Positions 57,008 through 64,000 of a stretch of DNA of 64,000 nt are shown here, piece by piece. Position 1 is the stretch's first letter. The number at the start of each line of letters is the position of its first letter. The notes beneath the pieces were generated by a model. That model made no database searches, was not told the origin of the DNA, and worked only from the letters and a program-made list of their open reading frames with translations. A program made the translations under genes and the position numbers. The DNA is from Larkinella knui (GTDB lineage Bacteria > Bacteroidota > Bacteroidia > Cytophagales > Spirosomataceae): the NCBI RefSeq assembly GCF_003858645.1, contig NZ_RQJP01000003.1, positions 620,001 through 684,000 of the forward strand, read 5' to 3'.

Positions 57008-57071
57008 ATGCCCCACGGGAAAAGAAAAACCGGTAAGAATTCTTACCGGTTTTTCTTTTCCCGTGGGGCAT
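57008..57071. terminator. Perfect 64-bp palindrome, bidirectional terminator
   Basis: The 64 bases are a perfect palindrome centred on GAATTC between 57039 and 57040, with no mismatch. On either strand the inner stem (accggtaagaa / ttcttaccggt) is followed by a T-rich run (ttttcttttc) and further outer pairing to atgccccacggg. It lies between the convergent efflux operon (ends 56905) and GIN-domain gene (ends 57112) and can terminate both. Confidence 0.9.
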
Positions 57072-57111
57072 TGCGTTTCGATGGCGGGCAAGTAGACACG
57101 GTCGGTATGGG

Positions 57112-57864
57112 CTACTCCGTTTTGTGAATAGTTACTTCCCCGATAACCAGCCCCTTGCGCAGATCAGCCCCACCCGCATACCGGATGTCCGATTCGCCGA
57201 AAGCCATTACGCCAATGCGGTTTGACGCATAAACCCGCAACTGGCTATCACCGTAGGCATGCGCGGAGACCGTCTGCCCGGTCAGATTCTCGGTGTCCAG
57301 GCGGTTTTCGCCGTAAATGCGAAACACCTGCTGGTCGGCCCTCCCCGACTGAATGGTCACCTTATTCTCGCCATACAGGAACGCTTTGAAGGTTTTCGTG
57401 TTTAGAGCAGTCAGGCAAACCGTTGCCTGCCCGTAGATCCGCAACTGGAATGAATCACTTGCCAGCAAGTCCCGGCATATGGCTTCTTCCTCACCCCGCA
57501 CCTGCAGGTTTTTCAGGTGCCGGTAGGTTACGTATGCGGTTACTTTCACGTCTTTATCATAAATCGGTTTTTTATACGTCCGGTCTCCATCGTTCCACGT
57601 GCGCTGTTTTACCGTAAAGCGGGCATCATCCAGATAGATACGCAGGGTCTGGTTCCGAACCGAAACGTTTACCTTTTCCGGCGCAATGTTCTGATAAACC
57701 AACTGGATACGTTCCTGTTCACCCGCCACCAGAACGATACTGACGTGCGGACTCGTGATGACTTTGTCGAAAGAAGACAGGGGCTGAACCGGCGATTGGG
57801 CCTGGGTTAGCGGGGTCGCCATTGCAAGGCAAACGATTACCCCTATGATAAGCAGTTTTTTCAT
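57112..57864 (-). CDS. GIN-domain (DUF2807) exported protein
   Basis: A 250-residue protein. The signal peptide (IIGVIVCLAMATPLTQAQ) is followed by a beta-helical DUF2807 domain (SFDKVITSPHVSIVLVAGEQ, YVTYRHLKNLQVRGEEEAIC, VTIQSGRADQ). Such putative auto-transporter adhesin head domains are common in Bacteroidota and their role is unknown. In-frame codons reach back to 58062, but the signal peptide fits the ATG at 57864. Confidence 0.85.
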   Translation of the reverse strand: MKKLLIIGVIVCLAMATPLTQAQSPVQPLSSFDKVITSPHVSIVLVAGEQERIQLVYQNIAPEKVNVSVRNQTLRIYLDDARFTVKQRTWNDGDRTYKKPIYDKDVKVTAYVTYRHLKNLQVRGEEEAICRDLLASDSFQLRIYGQATVCLTALNTKTFKAFLYGENKVTIQSGRADQQVFRIYGENRLDTENLTGQTVSAHAYGDSQLRVYASNRIGVMAFGESDIRYAGGADLRKGLVIGEVTIHKTE

Positions 57865-58325
57865 GAGAAATTGATTTAACGTTTCGATCGATATCGGCAC
57901 CCGCTTGAGAAAACGAAACCGTATCCTCTCCGGCCACCCGTATAAATGACCCACAACCAGGTTGCTCCCCCCAGTCGACAACCTGATTTGTCCGAAATCG
58001 GACAAATGCGCGGAATGTGAGGGCAATTTTCTCCACCAACAGGCATCGCGTTGAATCAGCAACCCGTTCGATCCGGGCTACGGGTTTTGTTTTAACAGTA
58101 GGTTAACAAAACCGCTTCAGACTTGATGATACCGTAATCTGCTTCCAATTCCCTGGTTTTACCTTTGTTCAATAGCATTCGGTGCCGGTTAGTATCCGCG
58201 ATGCCCGGCAAAACCTTCTGCCTTGCCCGGCCTCTTCCGTTCTGAAAGCCAGCAGGAAGTCCATTCGACTACCATCAGCACCAGTCAATCGATTTACATA
58301 ACCCCTAAAATTCTCTCCTCTATCT
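57865..58325. other. Divergent intergenic region
   Basis: No gene is supported. It separates the GIN-domain gene (minus) from the phytase-like lipoprotein (plus) and carries a TACCTTTG element at 58160. Confidence 0.35.
58160..58167 (+). promoter_or_regulatory. TACCTTTG promoter element
   Basis: A perfect match to TAnnTTTG, 158 bases upstream of the lipoprotein start at 58326. No clear TTTG at -33. If active, it gives a long leader. Confidence 0.35.
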
Positions 58326-59633
58326 ATGAGTAAACTATCGTTACCTCTCTCGGTCGTAATTTTTGGTGTATTGGCGGGTGGGTTTGCCGTGACCTCCTGC
58401 GATGACCACCGTATTCCGGCCATTTCCTATCCGACCTTTGCCGAAGCAAGCGACCCGCGGGTGCTGGCCATTTCTCCCAACAATACGGTTATTTCCAACG
58501 GCGGTTTTGGCTCCGCGGTTGCCGCCGACCCCTCCGATCCGACCGTTTTTTATCTGTTGACCGACCGCGGGCCGAATGCCGCCGGATCGCAGGCGAATTC
58601 CATTATTTTCGGAAAAGCCGATTTTACTCCTCAGATTGGCAAATTCCGGCTGAAAGGGAGTCAACTGGTTCTGGAAGAGACGATTTTGTTGAAAAACGCT
58701 GCCGGGCAGGTATTGACCGGTTTGCCAAACCCCAGCGGAGCCGGAAGCACGGGCGAAACCGCCTTTGATTTGCAGGGCCAGGCCCTGACTCCCAGTGCAG
58801 ACGGGCTGGATTCGGAAGGGCTGGTTCTGGCCTCCGACGGTACATTCTGGGTCAGTGATGAATATGGCCCTCACCTTGTTCATTTTGATGCGACGGGCAA
58901 AACCATCGAGCGGATCAATCCTTTTGGCAGTGGTACAGGCGGGCGCACGCTGCCCATGGTCCTGGCCCGGCGCCGGCCAAACCGGGGTATGGAAGGGCTG
59001 ACGATCACGCCCGACGGCAAAACGCTGGTGGGCCTCATGCAGTCGCCACTCTATAACCCGTCGGCGGTATCCGGCTCAACCGTTATCCGTGTTTTGACTT
59101 TTGATATCGCAACGGGTACCACCAGGCAGTACGTTTACCTGATGGAAAATGCGAGTCTGACCGGTTGCAGCGAAGTAGCTGCTATTACCAATACCACCTT
59201 TCTGGCCTTGGAGCGCGATGGCGATTACGGCGGCAATCCGACTAAACCCGCGACCTTCAAGCGGGTGTACAAATTTGACCTGGCCGGCGCAACCGACATT
59301 TCCGACCCCGCTAACGGCGCTGGCGGTAAACTTTTCGGTGGGATGACGGTCGAGCAACTCAAAGACAAAGCCGGTTTGCAGGCAGCCGGAATTGTGCCCG
59401 TTACCAAAACGCTGGTTTTTGATTTATTGACCAACCTTTCTCCGGTATATCCGCACGATAAAGCCGAGGGAATTGCCCTTTTGGGACCGAATCAACTGGC
59501 GATTTCAAATGATGATGATTTTGGAGTTGTCGATAACGGACAAAACGGTTTTACGACCAAGATTTTGCCGGCAACGGGAAAAGCGGATTTGAATCGGATT
59601 TACTTCGTCACCTTGCCAGCTCCTTTGAAGTAG
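58326..59633 (+). CDS. Esterase-like phytase family lipoprotein
   Basis: A 435-residue lipoprotein. The signal SVVIFGVLAGGFAVTSCD places Cys at about residue 25. The mature part is a beta-propeller with repeated phytase-like motifs: FYLLTDRGPNA, DSEGLVLASDGTFWVSDEYGP, GMEGLTITPDGKTLVGLMQS, and FLALERDGDYGG. It belongs to the group named for esterase-like activity of phytase, with unknown substrate. Lone gene. Confidence 0.88.
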   Translation: MSKLSLPLSVVIFGVLAGGFAVTSCDDHRIPAISYPTFAEASDPRVLAISPNNTVISNGGFGSAVAADPSDPTVFYLLTDRGPNAAGSQANSIIFGKADFTPQIGKFRLKGSQLVLEETILLKNAAGQVLTGLPNPSGAGSTGETAFDLQGQALTPSADGLDSEGLVLASDGTFWVSDEYGPHLVHFDATGKTIERINPFGSGTGGRTLPMVLARRRPNRGMEGLTITPDGKTLVGLMQSPLYNPSAVSGSTVIRVLTFDIATGTTRQYVYLMENASLTGCSEVAAITNTTFLALERDGDYGGNPTKPATFKRVYKFDLAGATDISDPANGAGGKLFGGMTVEQLKDKAGLQAAGIVPVTKTLVFDLLTNLSPVYPHDKAEGIALLGPNQLAISNDDDFGVVDNGQNGFTTKILPATGKADLNRIYFVTLPAPLK

Positions 59634-59882
59634 ACCCGGACGCACGTTCACTAAACCGTTTTTCAGCTCGACTGGCATTTACCCGGGTTGTTTACCGACC
59701 GAAAGCCCTCCGGTATCGGTAAACAGCCCATTCCAGCCGTCTGGTAGTAGGCGTCTGGGCAGGAACAGCCCGGTTTTTGCCCCTATCCCATCGCTAAAAT
59801 ACCCTTTCCTTCGCCGTTCAGGCAATCCCAGGGTTCACCAACACAACATTTCTTACCCATTCGGCCGAACAAGCGCGGAAAA

Positions 59883-59930
59883 TTTGCGTAGTCAAATAAC
59901 TACATGTATATTTGTAGTCAAATGACTGCA
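59883..59930 (+). promoter_or_regulatory. ArsR-operon promoter with two operator palindromes
   Basis: TTTG (59883-59886), a 20-base spacer and TATATTTG (59907-59914) form a near-ideal Bacteroidota promoter. GTAGT-caaata-ACTAC (59888-59903) and TGTAGTCA-aa-TGACTGCA (59913-59930) are palindromes sharing the element AGTCAAAT and lying on both sides of the -7 box. This is what an ArsR-type repressor site looks like. Confidence 0.75.
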
Positions 59931-59932
59931 CG

Positions 59933-60253
59933 ATGAATTTAAGACGCGACGTTTTTCAGGCCATAGCAGACCCGACGAGGAGGGCCATCCTGCTGCTGGT
60001 GACCTCACACTCCATGACCGCTGGTGCAATAGCCTCCAACTTTGACACCGCCAGACCAACCGTTTCCAAACACCTGCAAATTCTCACCGAGTGCGAATTG
60101 CTCGAACAAGAGCAAAACGGCAGGGAGATTTACTATCACATCAATGCCGGAAAAATGAAAGAAGTGGCCGACTTTATCGAGCCGTTCCGTACCCTATGGG
60201 AAGACCGATTTACGGCATTGGAAACCATCATGAAAACCTATAAAAGCAAGTAA
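59933..60253 (+). CDS. ArsR-family transcription regulator
   Basis: A 106-residue winged-helix repressor with [20 protein letters not shown], then [20 protein letters not shown], then [12 protein letters not shown]. There is no Cys cluster for metal binding, so it belongs to the non-metal group typically paired with SRPBCC proteins. It starts just downstream of the double palindrome and probably represses its own operon. The next gene starts one base after its stop. Confidence 0.9.
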   Translation: MNLRRDVFQAIADPTRRAILLLVTSHSMTAGAIASNFDTARPTVSKHLQILTECELLEQEQNGREIYYHINAGKMKEVADFIEPFRTLWEDRFTALETIMKTYKSK

Positions 60254-60254
60254 T

Positions 60255-60731
60255 ATGGAACAAAAAACGAAAGTTATTGCCGAAGATGGCAAACAGGAAA
60301 TCATCATTACCAGGGAGTTTGAATTGCCGCTCGAATTACTTTTTAAAGCATTTTCCGAACCCGAACTTGTTGAACAGTGGATGGGGACGAAAGTGCTGAA
60401 ACTCGAAAGTAAAAAGCACGGAAGTTACCAGTTTGAAACGAGTGATGCCAAGGGAAATGTCGTATTTAAAGCCGATGGGGTATTCCACGAATTCAGCCCA
60501 AACCGGAAAATTATAAGAACCTTTGAAATGAATAATGCGCCCTTCGGCGTTCAGCTTGAGGTATGTGATTTTGAACCCCTTACGGACGACACCAGCCAAC
60601 TACGGATGCACGTTATCTACGAATCCGTTGCCAAACGGGATCAGTTGTTGAAGTTCCCGTTTGCCCAGGGCTTAAATAGCGCACACAACCGGATTCAGGA
60701 AATACTCAGTACCTTAAAACAAACCCATTGA
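60255..60731 (+). CDS. SRPBCC/AHSA1-like protein
   Basis: A 158-residue START-like (Bet v1 fold) protein: IIITREFELPLELLFKAFSE, PELVEQWMG, and GVFHEFSPNRKIIRTFEM. It is the usual partner of this type of ArsR repressor and may bind a hydrophobic ligand. It lies within one transcript with ArsR and DUF4256. Confidence 0.9.
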   Translation: MEQKTKVIAEDGKQEIIITREFELPLELLFKAFSEPELVEQWMGTKVLKLESKKHGSYQFETSDAKGNVVFKADGVFHEFSPNRKIIRTFEMNNAPFGVQLEVCDFEPLTDDTSQLRMHVIYESVAKRDQLLKFPFAQGLNSAHNRIQEILSTLKQTH

Positions 60732-60736
60732 ACCCT

Positions 60737-61303
60737 ATGAATAGCCCAAAAAAGGAGTTATCGCCAGCAGAGCGGGAAGACGTAATCAATGGATTGAAAG
60801 CCCGTTTTGAGAAAAACAAGAGCCGACATCCAGGTCTTGAATGGGCCAGCGTACAAGCAAAACTGGATGGTGATGCTGAAAAATTGTGGTCGCTCAACGA
60901 AATGGAAAGAACGGGCGGTGAACCGGATGTGGTTGGTTATGACGACAGTACGGGTGAGTTCATTTTCTATGATTGTTCGGCCGAAAGTCCTAAAGGCCGC
61001 CGAAGTATTTGCTACGACCGGAAAGCTTTGGACGCCCGGAAAGACTATAAACCGGAAACGACCGCTATGGATATGGCCGCTGATATGGGCATTGAGCTAT
61101 TGACGGAAGAACAGTATCGGGAATTGCAAAAAATCGGGAATTTTGACACCAAAACGTCGAGCTGGATTCGTACTCCGGACTCCATTCGAAAACTCGGCGG
61201 TGCCCTCTTTTGCGATCGGCGCTACGATACGGTTTTCGTGTATCACAACGGGGCCGAATCATATTATAATTCCAGAGCTTTCCGCGGCTTGGTAAGGGTT
61301 TAA
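60737..61303 (+). CDS. DUF4256 family protein
   Basis: A 188-residue soluble protein: LSPAEREDVINGLKARFEKN, then WASVQAKLDGDAEKLWSLNE, then MERTGGEPDVV. This matches DUF4256, which is often encoded next to ArsR/SRPBCC pairs. The function is unknown. A TTG-started extension of three codons (60728) overlaps the SRPBCC stop; the ATG at 60737 is preferred. Confidence 0.85.
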   Translation: MNSPKKELSPAEREDVINGLKARFEKNKSRHPGLEWASVQAKLDGDAEKLWSLNEMERTGGEPDVVGYDDSTGEFIFYDCSAESPKGRRSICYDRKALDARKDYKPETTAMDMAADMGIELLTEEQYRELQKIGNFDTKTSSWIRTPDSIRKLGGALFCDRRYDTVFVYHNGAESYYNSRAFRGLVRV

Positions 61304-61378
61304 CTTTTGAAAAAAACCATACCCGTTCGATAACATACTATGAATTCCGATATGGATTAGTATGGCAATAAAGCCGAT

Positions 61379-62266
61379 TTATTTTTTCACCTGATCCGGT
61401 CGCCAATAGGGTTCGGCTGATGCAATGAACTCCAGGGGCACTTCGGAGATGAACGTCTTTAGCCATTCCGCACAGTATTTCATCCCAGCCTGTTCGGACA
61501 CCAGATGTCCCAAGATGATCAGTGCCTTTTTTTGGCCGGAAGCAATGGCATCCTGAACATACTCCATAAGTTCCCATTCGTGGGTTTCGCCCACGATGAG
61601 CGCGTCGGCTTGTGCCAGATAGGGAACACCGGGCATGAGGCTGACATTGCCCCAGCTGGCCATTACCCGACGCACCGGCAGCTGAGGATCCCCGATTACC
61701 CGCATGGTTTTTATGTTCAATTTAGCGGCCATTTCCTGCGCCAGCCGGGCCAATGTGGTTTCAGGAAAGGTAAAGAGTCGCGGGTTTTGTGGATCGAGCC
61801 TTTTCTCCCACCCCAGTTCCCGGATCATCCCCGTGGCGATGCCATCCGGCCGGCGCCCGTGCCAGTGATCATGGAAGTGAAAAACCGCCATATTGTGCTG
61901 CCGGATAAAATCACGTTTCAGCTGATAAAGGGGATCCTGCTCGACGGGCTCAATCCGATCCTGGTGCGAGTAATAGGTCGGCTCGTGGGTAATGACCATG
62001 TTCAGCCCCCTGGCTGCAGCCCGCTGGAGAACCTCCAGGGTAGCCATCATCGTACTGGCTATTCCCTGAACGGGCATTTCCGGAGTCCCCGCAATCAGAT
62101 TGTCGACGGTCTGGTCGCGCCAGGGAATGCCGACATTGGCTTTGATGCGGTCAATGACCTGACCGACGGAAAGTGCCTGAGGGCCCGAGGGCCGAATGGC
62201 CTGGATTGCGGTCATTCCCAACGAAGCCATCAGGAAGGTGCGACGGGACGTGGTGTAGGTTGCCAT
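61379..62266 (-). CDS. Nif3-like dinuclear metal protein with Tat-type signal
   Basis: A 295-residue protein. It has an N-terminal twin-arginine motif ([10 protein letters not shown]) followed by a hydrophobic stretch, which suggests Tat export. The Nif3/DUF34 fold is supported by [32 protein letters not shown] and, near the C-terminus, the His of [14 protein letters not shown]. Nif3 proteins are usually cytosolic and may act on GTP or nucleotides, so export is unusual. It lies 113 bases downstream of the DHDPS-like gene on the same strand, likely one operon. Confidence 0.85.
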   Translation of the reverse strand: MATYTTSRRTFLMASLGMTAIQAIRPSGPQALSVGQVIDRIKANVGIPWRDQTVDNLIAGTPEMPVQGIASTMMATLEVLQRAAARGLNMVITHEPTYYSHQDRIEPVEQDPLYQLKRDFIRQHNMAVFHFHDHWHGRRPDGIATGMIRELGWEKRLDPQNPRLFTFPETTLARLAQEMAAKLNIKTMRVIGDPQLPVRRVMASWGNVSLMPGVPYLAQADALIVGETHEWELMEYVQDAIASGQKKALIILGHLVSEQAGMKYCAEWLKTFISEVPLEFIASAEPYWRPDQVKK

Positions 62267-62379
62267 TTAATCCACTTTATTTGAATTGTTTTCAATATAG
62301 TACGAATGTACACTTAATAGGATTCGTAGCCCCTACTCAAAACAAGAACTTTTTAACGTGTCAACAGCCCGCAAGTCCA

Positions 62380-63441
62380 TCACAGCTTTATGCCAAGCCG
62401 GTCGCACCAGCCCCGAAAAACCGTGTAGGTATCGTCCAGAATTTTCTGTTGTTCTTCCGGAATGGCCTTTGCCTTGGCGCGGGTGACCAGTTCGAGAGGT
62501 ACTCCTCTCTTTTTCAAAAAGTATTTGGAACTGAGCGGATAAAACTTTGAGATAATAGGTTCTGTCCGGGTAATTTCGGCCTGAATCCAGCTAAGGTCGG
62601 CCGCTTTTGACGGGTCATTTGCGTATTGGCACAGCCAGCTGTGAATTTCGGGGTAAAAATTACCGGAAATGGGCGACATTCCCCGGGCTCCTTTTTGCAG
62701 TGATTCCACGGCCGTAGCGGTATGCGCATTGTAGAATTCGAGTTGGGAACCCCGGGCGATGGCCAGCTTTGCTTCAATATTTTTCAGGTCCTCGGACGTA
62801 TCTTTGTGGTAAATCATCCGTTTGTTGGCAACGAGCGATCTGAAAACATCGGGCGAAATAAGCCGCTTGTAGGGTGTCGGGCATTCATACGTCCCCACCT
62901 TCATGGTGCCGGTCAGCGAGAGAAACTTCTCAAAATTAGCCTGCAAAACGGCATCGCTTTCACTTTTTTCGGCAAAATGACTGGAAATAAGAATAACGCC
63001 ATCGACGCCGGTATCGTGGATTTTTTTGGCAAAGTCGACTTTCGCGGAGAGCGTATCCCCGAATGAACCCGTCGATACGACCGGCACTTTTCCATTGACG
63101 TATTTCACCACATGGCGCGTCAGATCGATCCGCTCCTGGTCGGTCAGAAAGTACATTTCACTGCTCAGACAATTAGCAAACAGCCCTTTCGCTCCGGCGG
63201 CCAGGTAAAAATCGATCAGCCGGGAAACCTGATCATAGTCGATGGCCGACTGGCTATCGTAGGGGGTAATCATCACCGGGACAAACTTTTTCACTTCAGG
63301 CTTAACCGGAAAATTGAAGCCACTGGATGCGGTATTTGCCTGGGACACGGAGGGCATAAGCGTCTGGGCACCGGCCAGAGCAGCCACAGCGGTCATTTTT
63401 TCCAGAAACTCTCGTCTGGAAAGCGGGTTGAGCGGTTTCAT
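62380..63441 (-). CDS. DHDPS-like aldolase with Tat-type signal
   Basis: A 353-residue exported protein. The twin-arginine signal is LSRREFLEKMTAVAALAG. The barrel has catalytic Y185 and K213 (spacing 28, as in E. coli DHDPS Y133/K161): GTYECPTPYKRL and MIYHKDTSED. Exported DHDPS-like proteins in Bacteroidota probably act on sugar acids, not in lysine synthesis. Upstream at 63473 lies a CGGAT inverted repeat, and the Nif3-like gene follows. Confidence 0.88.
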   Translation of the reverse strand: MKPLNPLSRREFLEKMTAVAALAGAQTLMPSVSQANTASSGFNFPVKPEVKKFVPVMITPYDSQSAIDYDQVSRLIDFYLAAGAKGLFANCLSSEMYFLTDQERIDLTRHVVKYVNGKVPVVSTGSFGDTLSAKVDFAKKIHDTGVDGVILISSHFAEKSESDAVLQANFEKFLSLTGTMKVGTYECPTPYKRLISPDVFRSLVANKRMIYHKDTSEDLKNIEAKLAIARGSQLEFYNAHTATAVESLQKGARGMSPISGNFYPEIHSWLCQYANDPSKAADLSWIQAEITRTEPIISKFYPLSSKYFLKKRGVPLELVTRAKAKAIPEEQQKILDDTYTVFRGWCDRLGIKL

Positions 63442-63844
63442 TGTATCGTCAGGGTTTAGATGGAGAAGTTCTGGATAGGAACACGGATTGTACGGATCAA
63501 ACGGATTTTAATCCGCGCAAATCCGTTCGATCCGTACAATCCGCGTTCCTATCCAAAATAGCAGACTGCTTACGAAGTAATACTTCAAACCAGGGCAATC
63601 GGTACTCCTGGTTTGCACTCTTTTTTTCAAGATGTTCCAAAACCGCCTTCTGGATCACGAATTGGCAGTTTTTGACAAAAAATAGTCCTGAACGAAGGAC
63701 CGGCTCGGTCGTTTTGCAATTTATTTTCTAAAAATAGAAATAAACGTAGTACACTATCGGCCTACGGGCGTATATGTACTGGTATCGCATCTTTATTGCA
63801 CACCCGCAACGATTCCTGCTTATTCCAAACCCAAATTTTATTGC
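63442..63844. other. Divergent region with CGGAT repeat
   Basis: It contains the inverted repeat at 63473 and AT-rich DNA upstream of 63845. No gene is visible. Confidence 0.4.
63473..63554. repeat. CGGAT-rich inverted repeat, copy B
   Basis: Arms at 63473-63508 and 63519-63554 (36 bases each, two mismatches) flank a 10-base loop. The arm begins ggataggaacacggattgta. Both mismatches become G.U wobbles if the minus strand is transcribed. The core GGAACGCGGAT..ACGGATC.AA.CGGAT is shared with the repeat at 50499, so this is a repeat family. Confidence 0.9.
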
Positions 63845-64000
63845 ATGAAAGGATTTCTATTACCAGACCCTGGTATACCCCTCGCATTTTTCCGCAAGCG
63901 GTATACCCTGCTAGCTGCTATGGCCCTTGTGTCGGCCACCGCTCATTCGGCACCGGCACTGAACCCGGCATCACCGGAACGAAAAACCGCAAAAGCCGCG
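63845..64000 (+). CDS. Start of an exported protein, truncated by the window
   Basis: The first 52 codons of a gene running past the right edge. They read MKGFLLPDPGIPLAFFRKRY then a hydrophobic TLLAAMALVSATAHSAPA, a long signal peptide of the kind seen on SusC-like outer-membrane receptors of this group. The identity is unknown without the rest. The upstream AT-rich DNA may hold its promoter. Confidence 0.6.
   Translation, partial: MKGFLLPDPGIPLAFFRKRYTLLAAMALVSATAHSAPALNPASPERKTAKAA

Noticed and set aside
58169-58423. Minus-strand 84-codon frame overlapping the phytase-like gene start
   Set aside because: It overlaps the signal peptide of a strong gene and has no motif.

Overview
The window looks like chromosomal DNA of a Cytophagales member of the Bacteroidota, close to Spirosoma or Larkinella. 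The signs are TonB-dependent receptors with carboxypeptidase-like N-terminal domains, a receptor/DUF4249 lipoprotein pair, LytS/LytTR two-component systems, a HAE1-type RND pump, promoter-like TTTG...TAnnTTTG boxes, and few Shine-Dalgarno sequences. I found no rRNA, tRNA or CRISPR array. The genus is inferred; the phylum is well supported.

Layout. 0.3-10.2 kb: HXXEE membrane protein, LytS-type kinase, DUF998 protein, SDR dehydrogenase followed by a decayed segment, DUF4249 lipoprotein plus TonB receptor, serine hydrolase and a LytTR regulator. 10.5-14.7 kb: small protein, phosphoketolase remnant, and a PAS kinase with a receiver-kinase hybrid. 14.7-16.7 kb is a gene-poor stretch with a broken outer-membrane barrel gene. 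16.8-23.9 kb: a cyclase/STAND/LuxR fusion regulator, a small protein, a TonB receptor and a PorT-like barrel. 24.0-27.3 kb: a wrecked IS3-family element carrying three copies of a GC-rich mini-repeat, then an AT-richer block of small lipoprotein, membrane and unknown genes with a lone CheB domain. 27.4-38.0 kb: EthD protein, orphan FtsX/MacB-type permease, GH51 arabinofuranosidase, and a pirin / F420-type reductase / SnoaL-like cluster near a Crp/Fnr regulator, then an AraC regulator divergent from a flavin monooxygenase.

38.1-45.6 kb: a very large macroglobulin-like protein with a TonB plug but no barrel, small proteins, a secreted amidohydrolase and an orphan TraG/VirD4-like ATPase. 45.7-56.9 kb: an OmpR/histidine kinase pair, a LytS/LytTR pair, a small membrane protein and a complete tripartite RND efflux operon. 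57.0-64.0 kb: a bidirectional terminator palindrome, GIN-domain protein, phytase-like esterase lipoprotein, an ArsR/SRPBCC/DUF4256 operon, Tat-type Nif3 and DHDPS-like proteins, and the start of another exported protein.

The strongest non-gene signals are: two perfect TTGAT-N4-ATCAA sites, each 36-37 bases ahead of a TAnnTTTG-like box, close to an Fnr-like regulator with the matching recognition helix; two members of a CGGAT-rich inverted-repeat family; a 64-bp perfect palindrome; and the mini-repeats inside the IS3 remnant. Several gene remnants (alpha/beta hydrolase, phosphoketolase, outer-membrane barrel, IS3) show that the gaps are partly decayed coding DNA.
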